Assembly: GCA_963674575.2 (NCBI GenBank)
Contig: CAXXQT010000008.1
Location: 620,001 to 684,000 of the forward strand
Origin: JAAYAY01 sp963674575
Lineage (GTDB): Bacteria; Planctomycetota; Planctomycetia; Pirellulales; Thermoguttaceae
Reading direction: 5' to 3'
DNA: 64,000 bases
Under the pieces are notes generated by a model. That model was not told the DNA's origin, did no database searches, and saw nothing but the letters and a program-made list of their open reading frames with translations. Shown here piece after piece: positions 17,512 through 25,834 of the stretch. Within the stretch, counting starts at the first letter, position 1. Each line of letters opens with the position of its first letter. A program made the translations under genes and the position numbers.

Positions 17512-19431
17512 TTAGTAGCAGAAGTCCTTGGACGTACCGTCGAGAAGACCCTTCAGAAGGGTGAGGTCGATTGTTTCTGAGAGGAATTGGGTACCGCCGT
17601 CGCGGAAGCCGGTTTGCATGCCGCCGGGGTGGTTGCTTCCCAGTCCGGCGGCCGGTTGCTGCTGGCTGTTGATTCCCTTTGCGGCAACTGCTTCGCTCAG
17701 TTCCGAGGCTGGGTCCATCCAGCAGACGGGCTGTTGCCGTTCGGCGACAAGGATGAGGTGGGTTCCGAAATTGTCGAGTGACTTGCCCTTCGCCGGCTGG
17801 AAGGCTGTCTTCTGGCCGACGACGACGGAGTAAGTTGTCTGGTCGGGAGTGAGCCCGGCACTGGGACACCGATAGATGCTTGGCGCCGCGCCGTGGAACT
17901 GGCGGTTGTGTTGGCTGTCCCATGGCTCGTCGAGCCGGATTTTGCCGAACAGTTCCTCCTGGCCGAGATAGGGGAGGAGGAGGACTCGCCAACTGTGCAA
18001 GGGCTTGCCGTTGCCGTCTACGGTGTAGGCTGGCGGCAGCGTGCCGTGCTCATGATGGTAGAGAAGCATGGCGAGCGTGATCTCTTGCACGTTGTCTCCG
18101 CATGTGGATCGGCGAATTGCTTCGGCGGTGGCCAGAAACGAAGGCAGGGTGGAATCGGCCACGAGATCGGCCACGTTGCGTGACCGGGAGCCAAGGAAGA
18201 GATTGCCCGGCGACCAAAGGCTTGGCGGCTGCCGTGGCTGCAGGGGAGGCCTGGTGTCCAGCACGGCATTGACACGCCGCATGACGATATTCCAGTCGAC
18301 AGAAACATAGGCCGCGATGCCCGGGTTGAGCAGGTCCCCTTCCCCCCAAGCCGCAAGGATCAGAGCGAGCGACTCATGTTCGAGGGCGGCAGCCTGAAGG
18401 GTGTCGAGCAAGAAGTAGCGTTCAACGAGCAGCATCTGGTCCATTCCCGGACTGGGAGGAATCGCGGCGAGCTGATCGGCCAGACGCTGGAGTTGCTCTT
18501 TCGTCGGCGGTGATTCAGGATTGGCGGCGATGCCGATGGCCGAGGCGATTGCCTCGATGGCGATGCCGACGAGCCGTGAGATAATCGTTCCCTGGCGTTG
18601 CATGTGTCGCCCGAGACGCTTGCAGGTGATCACATCGTCGATTGCTCCGTCGATGTCGCCGGTTCCGATCCGGTAGTGGGCCCGCGCCCAGAGCATCCTG
18701 GCAAACGACCGCGATCGCTGCATTTCGCTCAAATTCAAAGCGGTCGTTTCGACGAGCGTTGCTTCTTCATTGACCCGCAGGAGCGGCGGGCAAAACGCAG
18801 GCTTGCGCACGGCTTCGGCCACCATGTCGAGAACCGGGCCGTTCTTCTCGAGCCACGGCTTGAGCATCGGCAAGTCGTCGAGCGTCCAGGGTTGGGAAAC
18901 CTTCGAGTCCAGGTCGAAGGCTGCCTTCTCATCCAGGCCGTTCTTTTTGGCGTATTCCAAGAGGAACTCGGATGTTTCGACAAAGGACATCGAGGGCTCG
19001 ATTGCAGGATCGAGTCCGAGTTTTTTGTAGACTTGCCTGGAAGCAGGCGTCTTTTCTCCCTCGCTTGCCACGTCGCCGAGTGCGCGAACGATGAGCCGAT
19101 ACCCGTTGTCGTCGGTCTTCATCTCGGGCAGGTAGAACTCCTTTTCCAATGCGGCAAAGTAGTCAACTCGCTTGCCGTCGGCGGTGAGCGGCTCGGTGAT
19201 GTAGGTGGTCTCCTTCGAGATCACCAGGGGCGGGGTCCGCAAAAAGTTCCAGTAGACGAAGGCGGCCAGGAGCGCGAACACAACCGCGCCATACCTGGCG
19301 AAGCGGCCCAGGCATCCAAGCCGCCTCTTGGGCAGAATGGCCATGGCGTCTTCGACCTCTTTGACCGCTGCATCGGGGTCAATCGGCGGCTTCTTCTCAG
19401 TCGGTTCGGGGGTCGGTTTGTCTTCGGCCAT
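17512..19431 (-). CDS. DUF1559-type planctomycete membrane protein
   Basis: A 639-residue protein. After a Pro/Glu-rich cytoplasmic N-terminus (MAEDKPTPEPTEKKPP), one membrane segment (YGAVVFALLAAFVYWNFL) anchors a large extracytoplasmic region. The C-terminal quarter has the DUF1559 pattern: YHHEHGTLPPAYTVDGNGKP, LHSWRVLLLPYLGQEEL, YRCPSAG and HPGGMQTGFRDGG. DUF1559 proteins are vastly expanded in Planctomycetota and normally begin with a prepilin-like helix, which is missing here. The start at 19431 follows GAGGAT; an upstream ATG at 19449 is also possible. It is the last gene of a three-gene unit with an ECF sigma factor and a small membrane protein, which suggests it belongs to the regulated output or signalling complex. 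Confidence 0.85.
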   Translation of the reverse strand: MAEDKPTPEPTEKKPPIDPDAAVKEVEDAMAILPKRRLGCLGRFARYGAVVFALLAAFVYWNFLRTPPLVISKETTYITEPLTADGKRVDYFAALEKEFYLPEMKTDDNGYRLIVRALGDVASEGEKTPASRQVYKKLGLDPAIEPSMSFVETSEFLLEYAKKNGLDEKAAFDLDSKVSQPWTLDDLPMLKPWLEKNGPVLDMVAEAVRKPAFCPPLLRVNEEATLVETTALNLSEMQRSRSFARMLWARAHYRIGTGDIDGAIDDVITCKRLGRHMQRQGTIISRLVGIAIEAIASAIGIAANPESPPTKEQLQRLADQLAAIPPSPGMDQMLLVERYFLLDTLQAAALEHESLALILAAWGEGDLLNPGIAAYVSVDWNIVMRRVNAVLDTRPPLQPRQPPSLWSPGNLFLGSRSRNVADLVADSTLPSFLATAEAIRRSTCGDNVQEITLAMLLYHHEHGTLPPAYTVDGNGKPLHSWRVLLLPYLGQEELFGKIRLDEPWDSQHNRQFHGAAPSIYRCPSAGLTPDQTTYSVVVGQKTAFQPAKGKSLDNFGTHLILVAERQQPVCWMDPASELSEAVAAKGINSQQQPAAGLGSNHPGGMQTGFRDGGTQFLSETIDLTLLKGLLDGTSKDFCY

Positions 19432-19864
19432 GACGGGGATCCTCAACAAGTTGATCGAGCAACGCCCTCTCCGGGAGAGTGAGCGAGGCGTCGTTTTTCA
19501 GGAGCACGTGGATGTAGGACGATTCCGCGGCCAGCGGCGTCGGCCGTATCGGTTTCGTTTGGAGGCGATCCATGACGACAAACACGGCTGCGCCACCGAG
19601 CAAGACGCCGAGGAAGAGCCCGGCGAGGAGTCCGGTTACGGCCGCGTTGAACTGGGCGATCCGGATGTAATGGGTCAAGGGGATCCTGACGGCGGCCGTT
19701 GTCTCTTCCGGTGCCGGGTGGTTGTCCGAAAACTCGTCCTTGAGGCGGCCTTTCACTTCGTCGGCAAAGCGAGCTTCGCGCCGCGGCCGAAGTTGACCTA
19801 GGGCGGCCTCGAAGGCAGAGACTTCCGGACGGCTTTCGGACAGGTTCTCGTTTTCGGGTTCCAT
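19397..19864 (-). CDS. Small single-pass membrane protein, probable anti-sigma-like partner
   Basis: A 155-residue protein with an acidic cytoplasmic N-terminal half and one membrane segment (FNAAVTGLLAGLFLGVLLGGAAVFVVMD). ATG 19864 is preceded by a good GGAGGA. It overlaps the next gene by about 35 nt and lies downstream of an ECF sigma gene, the usual position of an anti-sigma factor. No zinc-finger anti-sigma HxxxCxxC motif is visible, so the anti-sigma role is inference from position and topology only. The 5' side is separated from the sigma gene by the palindromic element 19881-20196. Confidence 0.72.
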   Translation of the reverse strand: MEPENENLSESRPEVSAFEAALGQLRPRREARFADEVKGRLKDEFSDNHPAPEETTAAVRIPLTHYIRIAQFNAAVTGLLAGLFLGVLLGGAAVFVVMDRLQTKPIRPTPLAAESSYIHVLLKNDASLTLPERALLDQLVEDPRHGRRQTDPRTD

Positions 19865-19880
19865 GGTGTTCCTCCAGCTA

Positions 19881-20196
19881 GGCAGGCGGACAAAAAGAAT
19901 CTACCAGTTCGACCCTCTAGGAAAGAAACAAAGGCGTGAACAACCGGCGCAGAACCCGGTGAGAATGGCCTGTTGTCTTGTTGTTTCGGTTGGTCATGCC
20001 TTTGTTTCTTTCCTGCCGATTGAGGTTGGATCTCCCCTCTGATGAGGCGAAAATGCGCGGTGGAGGCTCGGTGAAAGCACAAAACGACGTAGCTTCGCTG
20101 ACAGTGTCCGACTTCTGCATGTCGTTTTGCACTTTCACCGATCCTCCACCGCACATTCTGTGGATCGAACTGGTAGGTTCTTTTTGTCCGTCTGCC
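19881..20196. mobile_element. MITE-like element with terminal inverted repeats and two internal hairpins, copy 1
   Basis: Terminal repeats (about 19881-19914 and 20162-20196) share GGACAAAAAGAA, CTACCAGTTCGA and flanking bases with two or three mismatches. Between them lie two long stem-loops: 19919-19946 against about 19987-20014 (core AGGAAAGAAACAAAGGC, perfect), and 20054-20088 against 20121-20155 (35 bp, about 4 mismatches). The predicted fold is a three-way junction. It has no coding capacity. It starts right beside the ECF sigma stop codon (20197-20199), so it lies inside the operon. Related copies lie at 49189-49498 (inverted) and 39350-39392 (remnant). Confidence 0.85.
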
Positions 20197-20685
20197 TCAC
20201 GACAGGCTTTTACGAAGCACATCGATGGCAGCCAGGTATCTCCGATGGGCCGTTGCACGCGACGTTTGGGTCAACTCGGCGATCTCTTCAAAGGTAAGCC
20301 CGCCCCAGATCCTTGCGACGACCGTTTCCCGTTGCTCGATGGGCAGCGTTTCCAATTGTTCCGCGGCGCGGATGGCGTCGAGTCGCGAATCGACGGACGG
20401 TTCAAACCACGTGGGCCGCTCGGAGGCCACCCGTTCTTCTCTCGCCCGGGCGCGGCATCGGCTGTGGTGGCTGCTGATCAGTTCGTTGCGAACCACGCGG
20501 TAGAGCCAGGCGATCACGTTGTCCGGCGGATCACCGTTCTTGACCCGGCGGACGAGTTGCAGAAAGGCTTCCTGAACGACGTCCTCGGCGGACACGCGGG
20601 ACCACTGCCTCGCAAACAGCAGGAGCGAGTCTACGTGGTTATCCACGATCTCCGCCAGGCCTTCGTAGGAAAGCCGCCTGATCAT
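20197..20685 (-). CDS. ECF-family RNA polymerase sigma factor
   Basis: A 162-residue extracytoplasmic-function sigma factor. Region 2 is seen in SAEDVVQEAFLQLVRRV and IAWLYRVVRNELISSH; region 4 in LPIEQRETVVARIWGGLTFEE and the helix-turn-helix AELTQTSRATAHRRY. The ATG at 20685 is chosen over one 105 nt upstream because it has AGGAAG about 9 nt before it and gives the usual family length. The gene probably directs transcription of its own operon with the membrane protein and the DUF1559 protein. A 316-bp palindromic element abuts its stop codon, which may weaken or structure the distal mRNA. Confidence 0.9.
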   Translation of the reverse strand: MIRRLSYEGLAEIVDNHVDSLLLFARQWSRVSAEDVVQEAFLQLVRRVKNGDPPDNVIAWLYRVVRNELISSHHSRCRARAREERVASERPTWFEPSVDSRLDAIRAAEQLETLPIEQRETVVARIWGGLTFEEIAELTQTSRATAHRRYLAAIDVLRKSLS

Positions 20686-21206
20686 CCGGTGTTCTTCCTC
20701 ACGGATATGGCCACTCCCGGCCTGGGCTGGTTTGGTCGTCGTTCTGTAACAGTAGACCGCGCCGAGGTGGGAATGTCTCAGGAAAAACAAGATTCCCTCC
20801 CTGGCGTGGGGGAGGGGTGATGAGAATCTCTAACTTGTTGTGGTGAATTATGTTACACCGCCCACGTTTTGGCGAGGAGATCCTGCCGCGTAGCGGCATT
20901 ACAACCGACCGACGAGCCGATCGCCACCGAATGGCGCGTGTCGTGCCACTACGTGGCACATTCATGGGGTACTGGCACATCCAGGGGTTTAAACCCCTGG
21001 CTACTCACATCGCACCACTACGTGGCGGCCCGTCCTCATGCAAATGGGGCAGAGAATTCATCGGGATATGGCAATCGGTAATCACCTCAACAGGGCGCAA
21101 CAATAACTGGTAACCGCGAAACCCTTACGCTGCACATTTTCCGGTATCTTCAACAGCCCGGCCCTACCCCTCGCTCGCTCCGCTCGTTGCGTAGGGAAAG
21201 ATAATC
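20686..21206. other. Intergenic region with short palindromes
   Basis: No gene is visible. It holds a perfect 20-bp palindrome at 20981-21000 (CCAGGGGTTTAAACCCCTGG), a GTGCCAC-TAC-GTGGCAC hairpin at about 20943-20959 with a related ACCACTACGTGGC at about 21017, and a C/G-rich inverted stretch near 20790-20820. These look like dispersed intergenic repeats. Confidence 0.6.
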
Positions 21207-22490
21207 CTACCTCACTTGATACGCATACAGCCAATCGCTGTGTCGAAGATAGAGTCGGCCGGCGTGGATGACGGGATGGGCCCAGGTGGGGCCTTCGGGA
21301 CCCTTGGGCAGTTCGAAATGGCTGGCGATCTGGAACCCGTCGGGAGTGGCGGGGACGAGGGCCACGGTGCGGTCGTCACCGAGGAGGTAGAGCATGCCGT
21401 CGGCGTAGCTGGTGGCGCCGGACTTTTTGCCGGGGCCTTTGGCGTCGTAGCGGATCTCGCCCGTTTGCCAGTCGACGCAGGCCCAGTGGCGGCGCTTGTG
21501 GTTGCCGTCGGCCATGCCGTAGAGATGGCCGTCGACGAGGATGAACCCGCCGTGTTCGATGTCGAAGTCGGGCGTGTGCCAGACCTTTTCGACCGAGCAG
21601 TCCCGACCCTTCACGTTGAGTTTGAGCAGGGTTGAGCCTTTGCCCCAGGTGCTGGAGATGGCCACGTGCCCCTGGTGATAGACGGGCGTGGCCGCGTTCA
21701 CGTCGTAGGGGGCCGGCTGCTCGTATTGCCATAGGAGACGCCCTGTGGCGATCTCCACGCCCACGGCCGAGCCCGACATGCTCGTGACGAATTGTCGCAG
21801 ACCCTGGCAGTCGACGATGATGCCGGAGGCGTAGCCCGGCATATCGCGTGTGCCGCGGCAGGTCCAGATCGTTTCGCCGGTCGTCTTGTCGAGGGCCACG
21901 ATGCCGATCTCCTCGCCGCCGGGGCAGCAGATCAGTTTCTCGCCGTCGATGGTGACGGATTCGGCCAGGCCCCAGCGAAGGTTGCGCCCCTGGAAGCGGT
22001 CGAGGATGTTGACGGACCAGAGGGGCTTGCCCGAGGAGGCGTCGAGGCAGGCCACGTCGCCGTCGCCGTTGAGGTGGTAGAGCCGACCTTCGTCGATCGT
22101 GGGGGTGCCGCGGGCGCCGGGGAACTGGCGGTCGTAAGCGGGGCCGTTCTTCTGCTGCCAGAGGATTCTTCCGCTTGTGTCGAGGGCGGTGATCACGGTG
22201 TCGTCTTCAATGTTGCCGACCGTGTAGATTTGATCGCCGACGATGGACACGGTCGACCAGCCGTGGCCGATGCCGTCGGTTTTCCAGGCCAGCTCGGGAC
22301 CGTCTTCCGGCCAGGTTTTGAGCAGGCCTGTGTCGCGGGACAGGTTGTCGCGCCGCGGCCCGTGGAACTGGGGCCAGTCTTCGGTGGGCGGCTCAGCTAG
22401 CGCCGGGGAAGTTGCCGCAAGAAGAACCAGGAATCCGCAAACCAGAAGCGATCTTACGGCGGGCGAGGCAAGTGACGTCCGCTGGGCCAT
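21207..22490 (-). CDS. Secreted PQQ-like beta-propeller repeat protein
   Basis: A 427-residue exported propeller. The signal peptide (SLLVCGFLVLLAATSPALA) is followed by DWPQFHGPRRDNLSRDTGL, a hallmark opening of planctomycete PQQ/BamB-like proteins, then repeated blades with GKPLWSVN, GETIWTCRG and GRLLWQYEQP, each ending in the W-containing docking motif. ATG 22490 has GGAG 8 nt upstream; a TTG two codons earlier is less likely. These proteins resemble quinoprotein dehydrogenases but often lack PQQ-binding residues, and enzyme activity is not established. It is related to the partial gene at 1-269. Confidence 0.88.
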   Translation of the reverse strand: MAQRTSLASPAVRSLLVCGFLVLLAATSPALAEPPTEDWPQFHGPRRDNLSRDTGLLKTWPEDGPELAWKTDGIGHGWSTVSIVGDQIYTVGNIEDDTVITALDTSGRILWQQKNGPAYDRQFPGARGTPTIDEGRLYHLNGDGDVACLDASSGKPLWSVNILDRFQGRNLRWGLAESVTIDGEKLICCPGGEEIGIVALDKTTGETIWTCRGTRDMPGYASGIIVDCQGLRQFVTSMSGSAVGVEIATGRLLWQYEQPAPYDVNAATPVYHQGHVAISSTWGKGSTLLKLNVKGRDCSVEKVWHTPDFDIEHGGFILVDGHLYGMADGNHKRRHWACVDWQTGEIRYDAKGPGKKSGATSYADGMLYLLGDDRTVALVPATPDGFQIASHFELPKGPEGPTWAHPVIHAGRLYLRHSDWLYAYQVR

Positions 22491-22516
22491 TCTCAAATCT
22501 CCGAAATAGAACCAAA

Positions 22517-22660
22517 CTTGAACTGATCACACAATCTGTGCGAAAGCCAGGGAATCGCCACAAAAAACACGAAGAGACACGAAAAGAGAAGACGAGAGCC
22601 TTCAAGTGCGTCCGACAGACTCTTTGTGTCTCTTCGTGCCTTTTTGTGGCCATTCAGCCT
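22517..22660. repeat. Dispersed repeat with ACACGAAGAGACACGAAAAG hairpin, intact copy
   Basis: The unit begins at CACACAATCTGTGCGAAAG and contains two arms of about 28 bp (near 22558-22587 and 22621-22651) that pair across a loop of about 33 nt. A second, interrupted copy occurs at 24525-24897. Confidence 0.75.
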
Positions 22661-22812
22661 TGTTTCAAGCGGCAACGCCGCTCTCCATTGTCGTGTTGCA
22701 GGCCAGGAAAATCCAGTTCTGTTCGTTATGGGGGCGGGCGCGTGGTTTCACGGTGGCGGAGATGATAGACTGGCGGCCCAAGCCCAAATCGCCATGCAGA
22801 AGGAGCCAGCCC

Positions 22813-23733
22813 ATGGAATCCAAGGAGCCGCTCAGTCGGCGAACGTTTCTAGGGGCATCCGCCGCCGGTCTCACGCTTGCCGGGACGTGCTTTGAGACGG
22901 ACACGTTTCAGGTCAAGGCCGACGAAGTCGAGCCGGCCTCGGTTCTGTCTCAAGGAGAACCGCGACGGGGACCCGTCATCGATTGCCACGCCCACCTGGC
23001 GTATCCGTCCAAGGCTGACTGCGACGAGCAGGATCGCCGGCTGATCGAGGCGGCCGACAAGTTGGGAATCGATCGGCTCTGTTGTTCCACATTGACTCCG
23101 AAACGTCCTGCTGATGCCGACGGTTTTCGGACCTGTAACGAGCACGTGGCCGACGGGATGAAACGCTTTCCCGGCCGGGTGCTCGGCTACTGTTATGTGA
23201 ACCCCGGTTGCGGCGAGGAGGCTCTGGTGGAGGTTCGCCGCTGCGTGGAGGAGCGGGGGTTCATGGGGATCAAGCTGTACAACGAGCACGTCTGCACCGA
23301 TCCGGTCGTGTTTCCCTTGGTCGAACTGGCGATCGAACTTCGCGTGCCGATCCTGCACCATGCCGGGCATGCTCACTATCCCTTGCCGGGCCAGCCGAAC
23401 ATTTCCGACGGCGGCCACCTGGCCGAGTTGGGACGCCGCTATCCGGAAGCCTGTCTGATCTGCGCCCACATTGGCGGCGGGGGCGACTGGGAATGGACTG
23501 CCAAGGCCTTGCGGGGGGCCGACAATGTCTACCTCGATACGAGCGGCAGCGTGGTCGACGACGGAATGGTGGAACTGGCGGCCGAGATCCTCGGCGTCGA
23601 ACGGCTCCTTTTCGGTTGTGACATGTCGATGACCGCCGGGGTGGGCAAGATTCGCGGGGCACGGCTCAGCGAGGCAGCCAAGCGGAAGGTCTGGGGTGAG
23701 AACATGCAGAAGATCCTGGCCATGCGAGGTTAA
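22813..23733 (+). CDS. TAT-exported amidohydrolase (TIM-barrel, amidohydrolase-2 family)
   Basis: A 306-residue protein with a twin-arginine-type leader (SRRTFLGASAAGLTLAG) and a metal-dependent TIM-barrel hydrolase core: the first-strand DCHAHLAYPSK gives the HxH motif, ILHHAGHAHY a later His, CAHIGGGGDWEW the next, and LLFGCDMSMTAG the aspartate near the end. This is the pattern of the amidohydrolase-2 family (ACMSD/gamma-resorcylate decarboxylase type). ATG 22813 has AAGGAG upstream. Its neighbour starting 3 nt downstream is a second, leaderless enzyme of the same family, so the two form an operon and may process related substrates on opposite sides of the membrane or as a pair. Reaction unknown. 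Confidence 0.88.
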   Translation: MESKEPLSRRTFLGASAAGLTLAGTCFETDTFQVKADEVEPASVLSQGEPRRGPVIDCHAHLAYPSKADCDEQDRRLIEAADKLGIDRLCCSTLTPKRPADADGFRTCNEHVADGMKRFPGRVLGYCYVNPGCGEEALVEVRRCVEERGFMGIKLYNEHVCTDPVVFPLVELAIELRVPILHHAGHAHYPLPGQPNISDGGHLAELGRRYPEACLICAHIGGGGDWEWTAKALRGADNVYLDTSGSVVDDGMVELAAEILGVERLLFGCDMSMTAGVGKIRGARLSEAAKRKVWGENMQKILAMRG

Positions 23734-23736
23734 GCG

Positions 23737-24516
23737 ATGCTCATCGACACGAACGCCTATCTCGGTCCGTTTGCCTTCCGCCGGCTTCGCCACAACCGGG
23801 CCCACTCGCTGCTGCAGTTGATGGACGAAAAAGGGATCGATCGGGCCATGGTCTCCAGCGCTGCGGCGATCACCTATCGCAACCCCCAGGCGGCTAACGA
23901 GGACCTGGCGGATGAAGTGCGGGCCCATGGCGACCGGTTGATTCCACTGGCCGTGATCAATCCCTTCTACGCTGGCTGGCGCGACGACCTGCGGATCTGC
24001 CACGAAGAGTTCGGCATGAAGGGGCTGCGGCTCTATCCGAAGTGGCACAACTATAGGCTGGCCGACGAAAGCCTGCTTGCCCTGGTCAAGGAGGCGACGG
24101 AGCGAGGGATGGTGATTTCCATTCCGATCCGCGCGGAAGATTACCGCCAACGGAGTTGGCTGGTTGACGTGCCGGACGTGCCGCTCAGCGAGATTGTCGA
24201 GCTGGTGAAGGCGTGTCCCGAGGCACGATTCGTTCTTCTGAACGGAATCGGCTACACGCGTTCGCCGCTGGGGAAGGCGGACAGCGGACTGCCGGACAAC
24301 TATGTCCTGGGGATCTCCCGGCTCAGCGCCACTTTGGGCAACGAAATCGGGGCGCTCTTGGCCAACCTGGGCGCGGATCGGCTCGTGTTTGGCAGCGGCA
24401 TGCCTTTCAAGTATCCGGACCCGGCCTTGCTCAAGCTGGAAGTGCTGGATGCGACGGAGGAGGTGCGAGAGAGGATTCGCAGCGGGAACGCGGCAAGGTT
24501 GCTCTCTTCTAAGTAA
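23737..24516 (+). CDS. Amidohydrolase-2 family protein without leader
   Basis: A 259-residue cytoplasmic paralogue of the upstream enzyme, starting 3 nt after its stop. The barrel order is retained (LIDTNAYLGPFAFRR, LIPLAVINPFY, MKGLRLYPKWHNY, DRLVFGSGMPFKYPDPA). However, the first-strand HxH is replaced by DTNAYLG and the final metal-binding Asp by SGMP. The protein may therefore bind metal poorly or use a different mechanism, a decay seen in some family members. Function unknown; probably a partner of the upstream hydrolase. Confidence 0.82.
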   Translation: MLIDTNAYLGPFAFRRLRHNRAHSLLQLMDEKGIDRAMVSSAAAITYRNPQAANEDLADEVRAHGDRLIPLAVINPFYAGWRDDLRICHEEFGMKGLRLYPKWHNYRLADESLLALVKEATERGMVISIPIRAEDYRQRSWLVDVPDVPLSEIVELVKACPEARFVLLNGIGYTRSPLGKADSGLPDNYVLGISRLSATLGNEIGALLANLGADRLVFGSGMPFKYPDPALLKLEVLDATEEVRERIRSGNAARLLSSK

Positions 24517-24524
24517 CTCAGACT

Positions 24525-24897
24525 GAGCACACAATCTGTGCGAAAGGTAGGGAATAGCCGCAAAAAAACACGAAGAAACCCAGCGCGGCCTCGCTACGCT
24601 CGGCCGCAACCACACTGATTCAAATGGAATATTCGGCAAGATAAAACGAACGCGAGGCTTCACTTCCTGGTGGAAGAACCTGGGCCAGAGAAGAGGCACC
24701 GGTACTTCCGATTCGGCAGTATCGGTGCCTCTTCTCTGGTTCCGTTCCATCAAGCTCAACATTCGCCACAATAAGAACTTAGTTCGACTACTTCCTTGGA
24801 ACTTTGTCAAAGACTTAACAATGTTTGAGGTTAGTAGTACAAAAAGATGAAACGAGAGCTTTCAAGTGTGCCCAACAGACTTTTCGTGGCTATTCAG
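24525..24897. repeat. Second copy of the 22517-type repeat, split by about 260 bp
   Basis: The left part 24525-24576 (CACACAATCTGTGCGAAAGG to ACACGAAGAAA) and the right part 24841-24897 (GAGAGCTTTCAAGTG, ACAGACTTTTCGTGGC) match the two halves of the repeat at 22517-22660. The intervening 24577-24840 is absent from the intact copy and carries a 17-bp perfect hairpin (CCAGAGAAGAGGCACCG, about 24685-24740). Confidence 0.65.
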
Positions 24898-24945
24898 GGC
24901 ATGATGTTTTAAGGTTGAGTAATTAACATGAGGATCGTTGGGGGG

Positions 24946-25050
24946 CCACGCTTTAGCGTGCCCGCGACAGCCTGAAGGCTGGACTCCAACGAATGGATCT
25001 GCCATGCCCATCGCTTGGGCTCTGAGCGTGCCACCCAAGATGGCCTATTC
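24946..25050. repeat. Short dispersed motifs downstream of the membrane protein gene
   Basis: This stretch contains CCTGAAGGCTGGACTCCAAC (about 24970, a variant at 54411) and TTGGGCTCTGAGCGTGCCAC (25015-25038, repeated at 44122-44144). Confidence 0.6.
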
Positions 25051-25710
25051 TTACTCGTCGGTGGTCAGGCCGGAACCGAGGCGGAACGCGGTCATGGCCG
25101 CCAGAACAAACCAGAGGATATCGAAGGGAGAAAAACTCTCCTGAAAGGCCGACCTTTTGGTCTCCGCCTTGACCTTCTCGATGAGTTCGCCGAACATCTC
25201 GTTGAATTCGGCCTCGGCCTGTTCCATCTGGATTTTCTGCTCCTCGGGCGGGACGGCATTCCAACGCTTCGTGGCTTCCTTCCAGATTTCCTTGGGGTAT
25301 CTTTCGGGCAGCGGGGTATCGTCGTCTTCTGCGTCCTTCGGCCACTTGACTTTCTTTTTCGCTGTCTCGTATTCCTCCACGATTTTGTCGGCCTCGCGGC
25401 TGATCATCATTTCCCCGTCGGCCTCAACGGAAAAACTGGCGATGGGGATCTCGCGGTCCACGAGCATGCTGACCACCAAGTACTTCGAGGCGACGATGGC
25501 CAGAACGGCGATGAGCACGGCCAGGGCGCCGGGGGCCAGCCCGTCGGTTTCTTGCCCGCCGATTCGCACGCCTAACCCGACGATGGCGCCGATCCCCCAG
25601 GCAATCCATCCCACCTCGTATTGTGTGAAGTAGCCGACGGCCACCCAGATTGCGCCACCAATTGCGGCCCCAATCAGACCGCCAACAAGACACCGAACCA
25701 GTCCCACCAT
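25051..25710 (-). CDS. Membrane protein of unknown function
   Basis: A 219-residue protein. The N-terminal half contains three hydrophobic, Gly-rich segments (LVGGLIGAAIGGAIWVAVGYF, VGWIAWGIGAIVGLGVRIGG, APGALAVLIAVLAIVASKYLVV). A charged, helical cytoplasmic stretch follows (EYETAKKKVKWPKDAEDDD, EQAEAEFNEMFGELIEKVKA), and a final membrane segment FDILWFVLAAMTAFRLGSG closes the protein. ATG 25710 has AAGGGGAA upstream. The layout is common among conserved planctomycete membrane proteins. No function can be assigned. Confidence 0.75.
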   Translation of the reverse strand: MVGLVRCLVGGLIGAAIGGAIWVAVGYFTQYEVGWIAWGIGAIVGLGVRIGGQETDGLAPGALAVLIAVLAIVASKYLVVSMLVDREIPIASFSVEADGEMMISREADKIVEEYETAKKKVKWPKDAEDDDTPLPERYPKEIWKEATKRWNAVPPEEQKIQMEQAEAEFNEMFGELIEKVKAETKRSAFQESFSPFDILWFVLAAMTAFRLGSGLTTDE

Positions 25711-25834
25711 GGCGTGTTCCCCTTGTGCGCTATCGAATTGTGAGAAGCTTCAACGAGCCCCGCCGGAATCGGCAGGGGGCTAGGACGAGAAAGCCTCCCC
25801 AGTCTAGTTGGGACGCGAAAGGGTGGCAAGCGGT

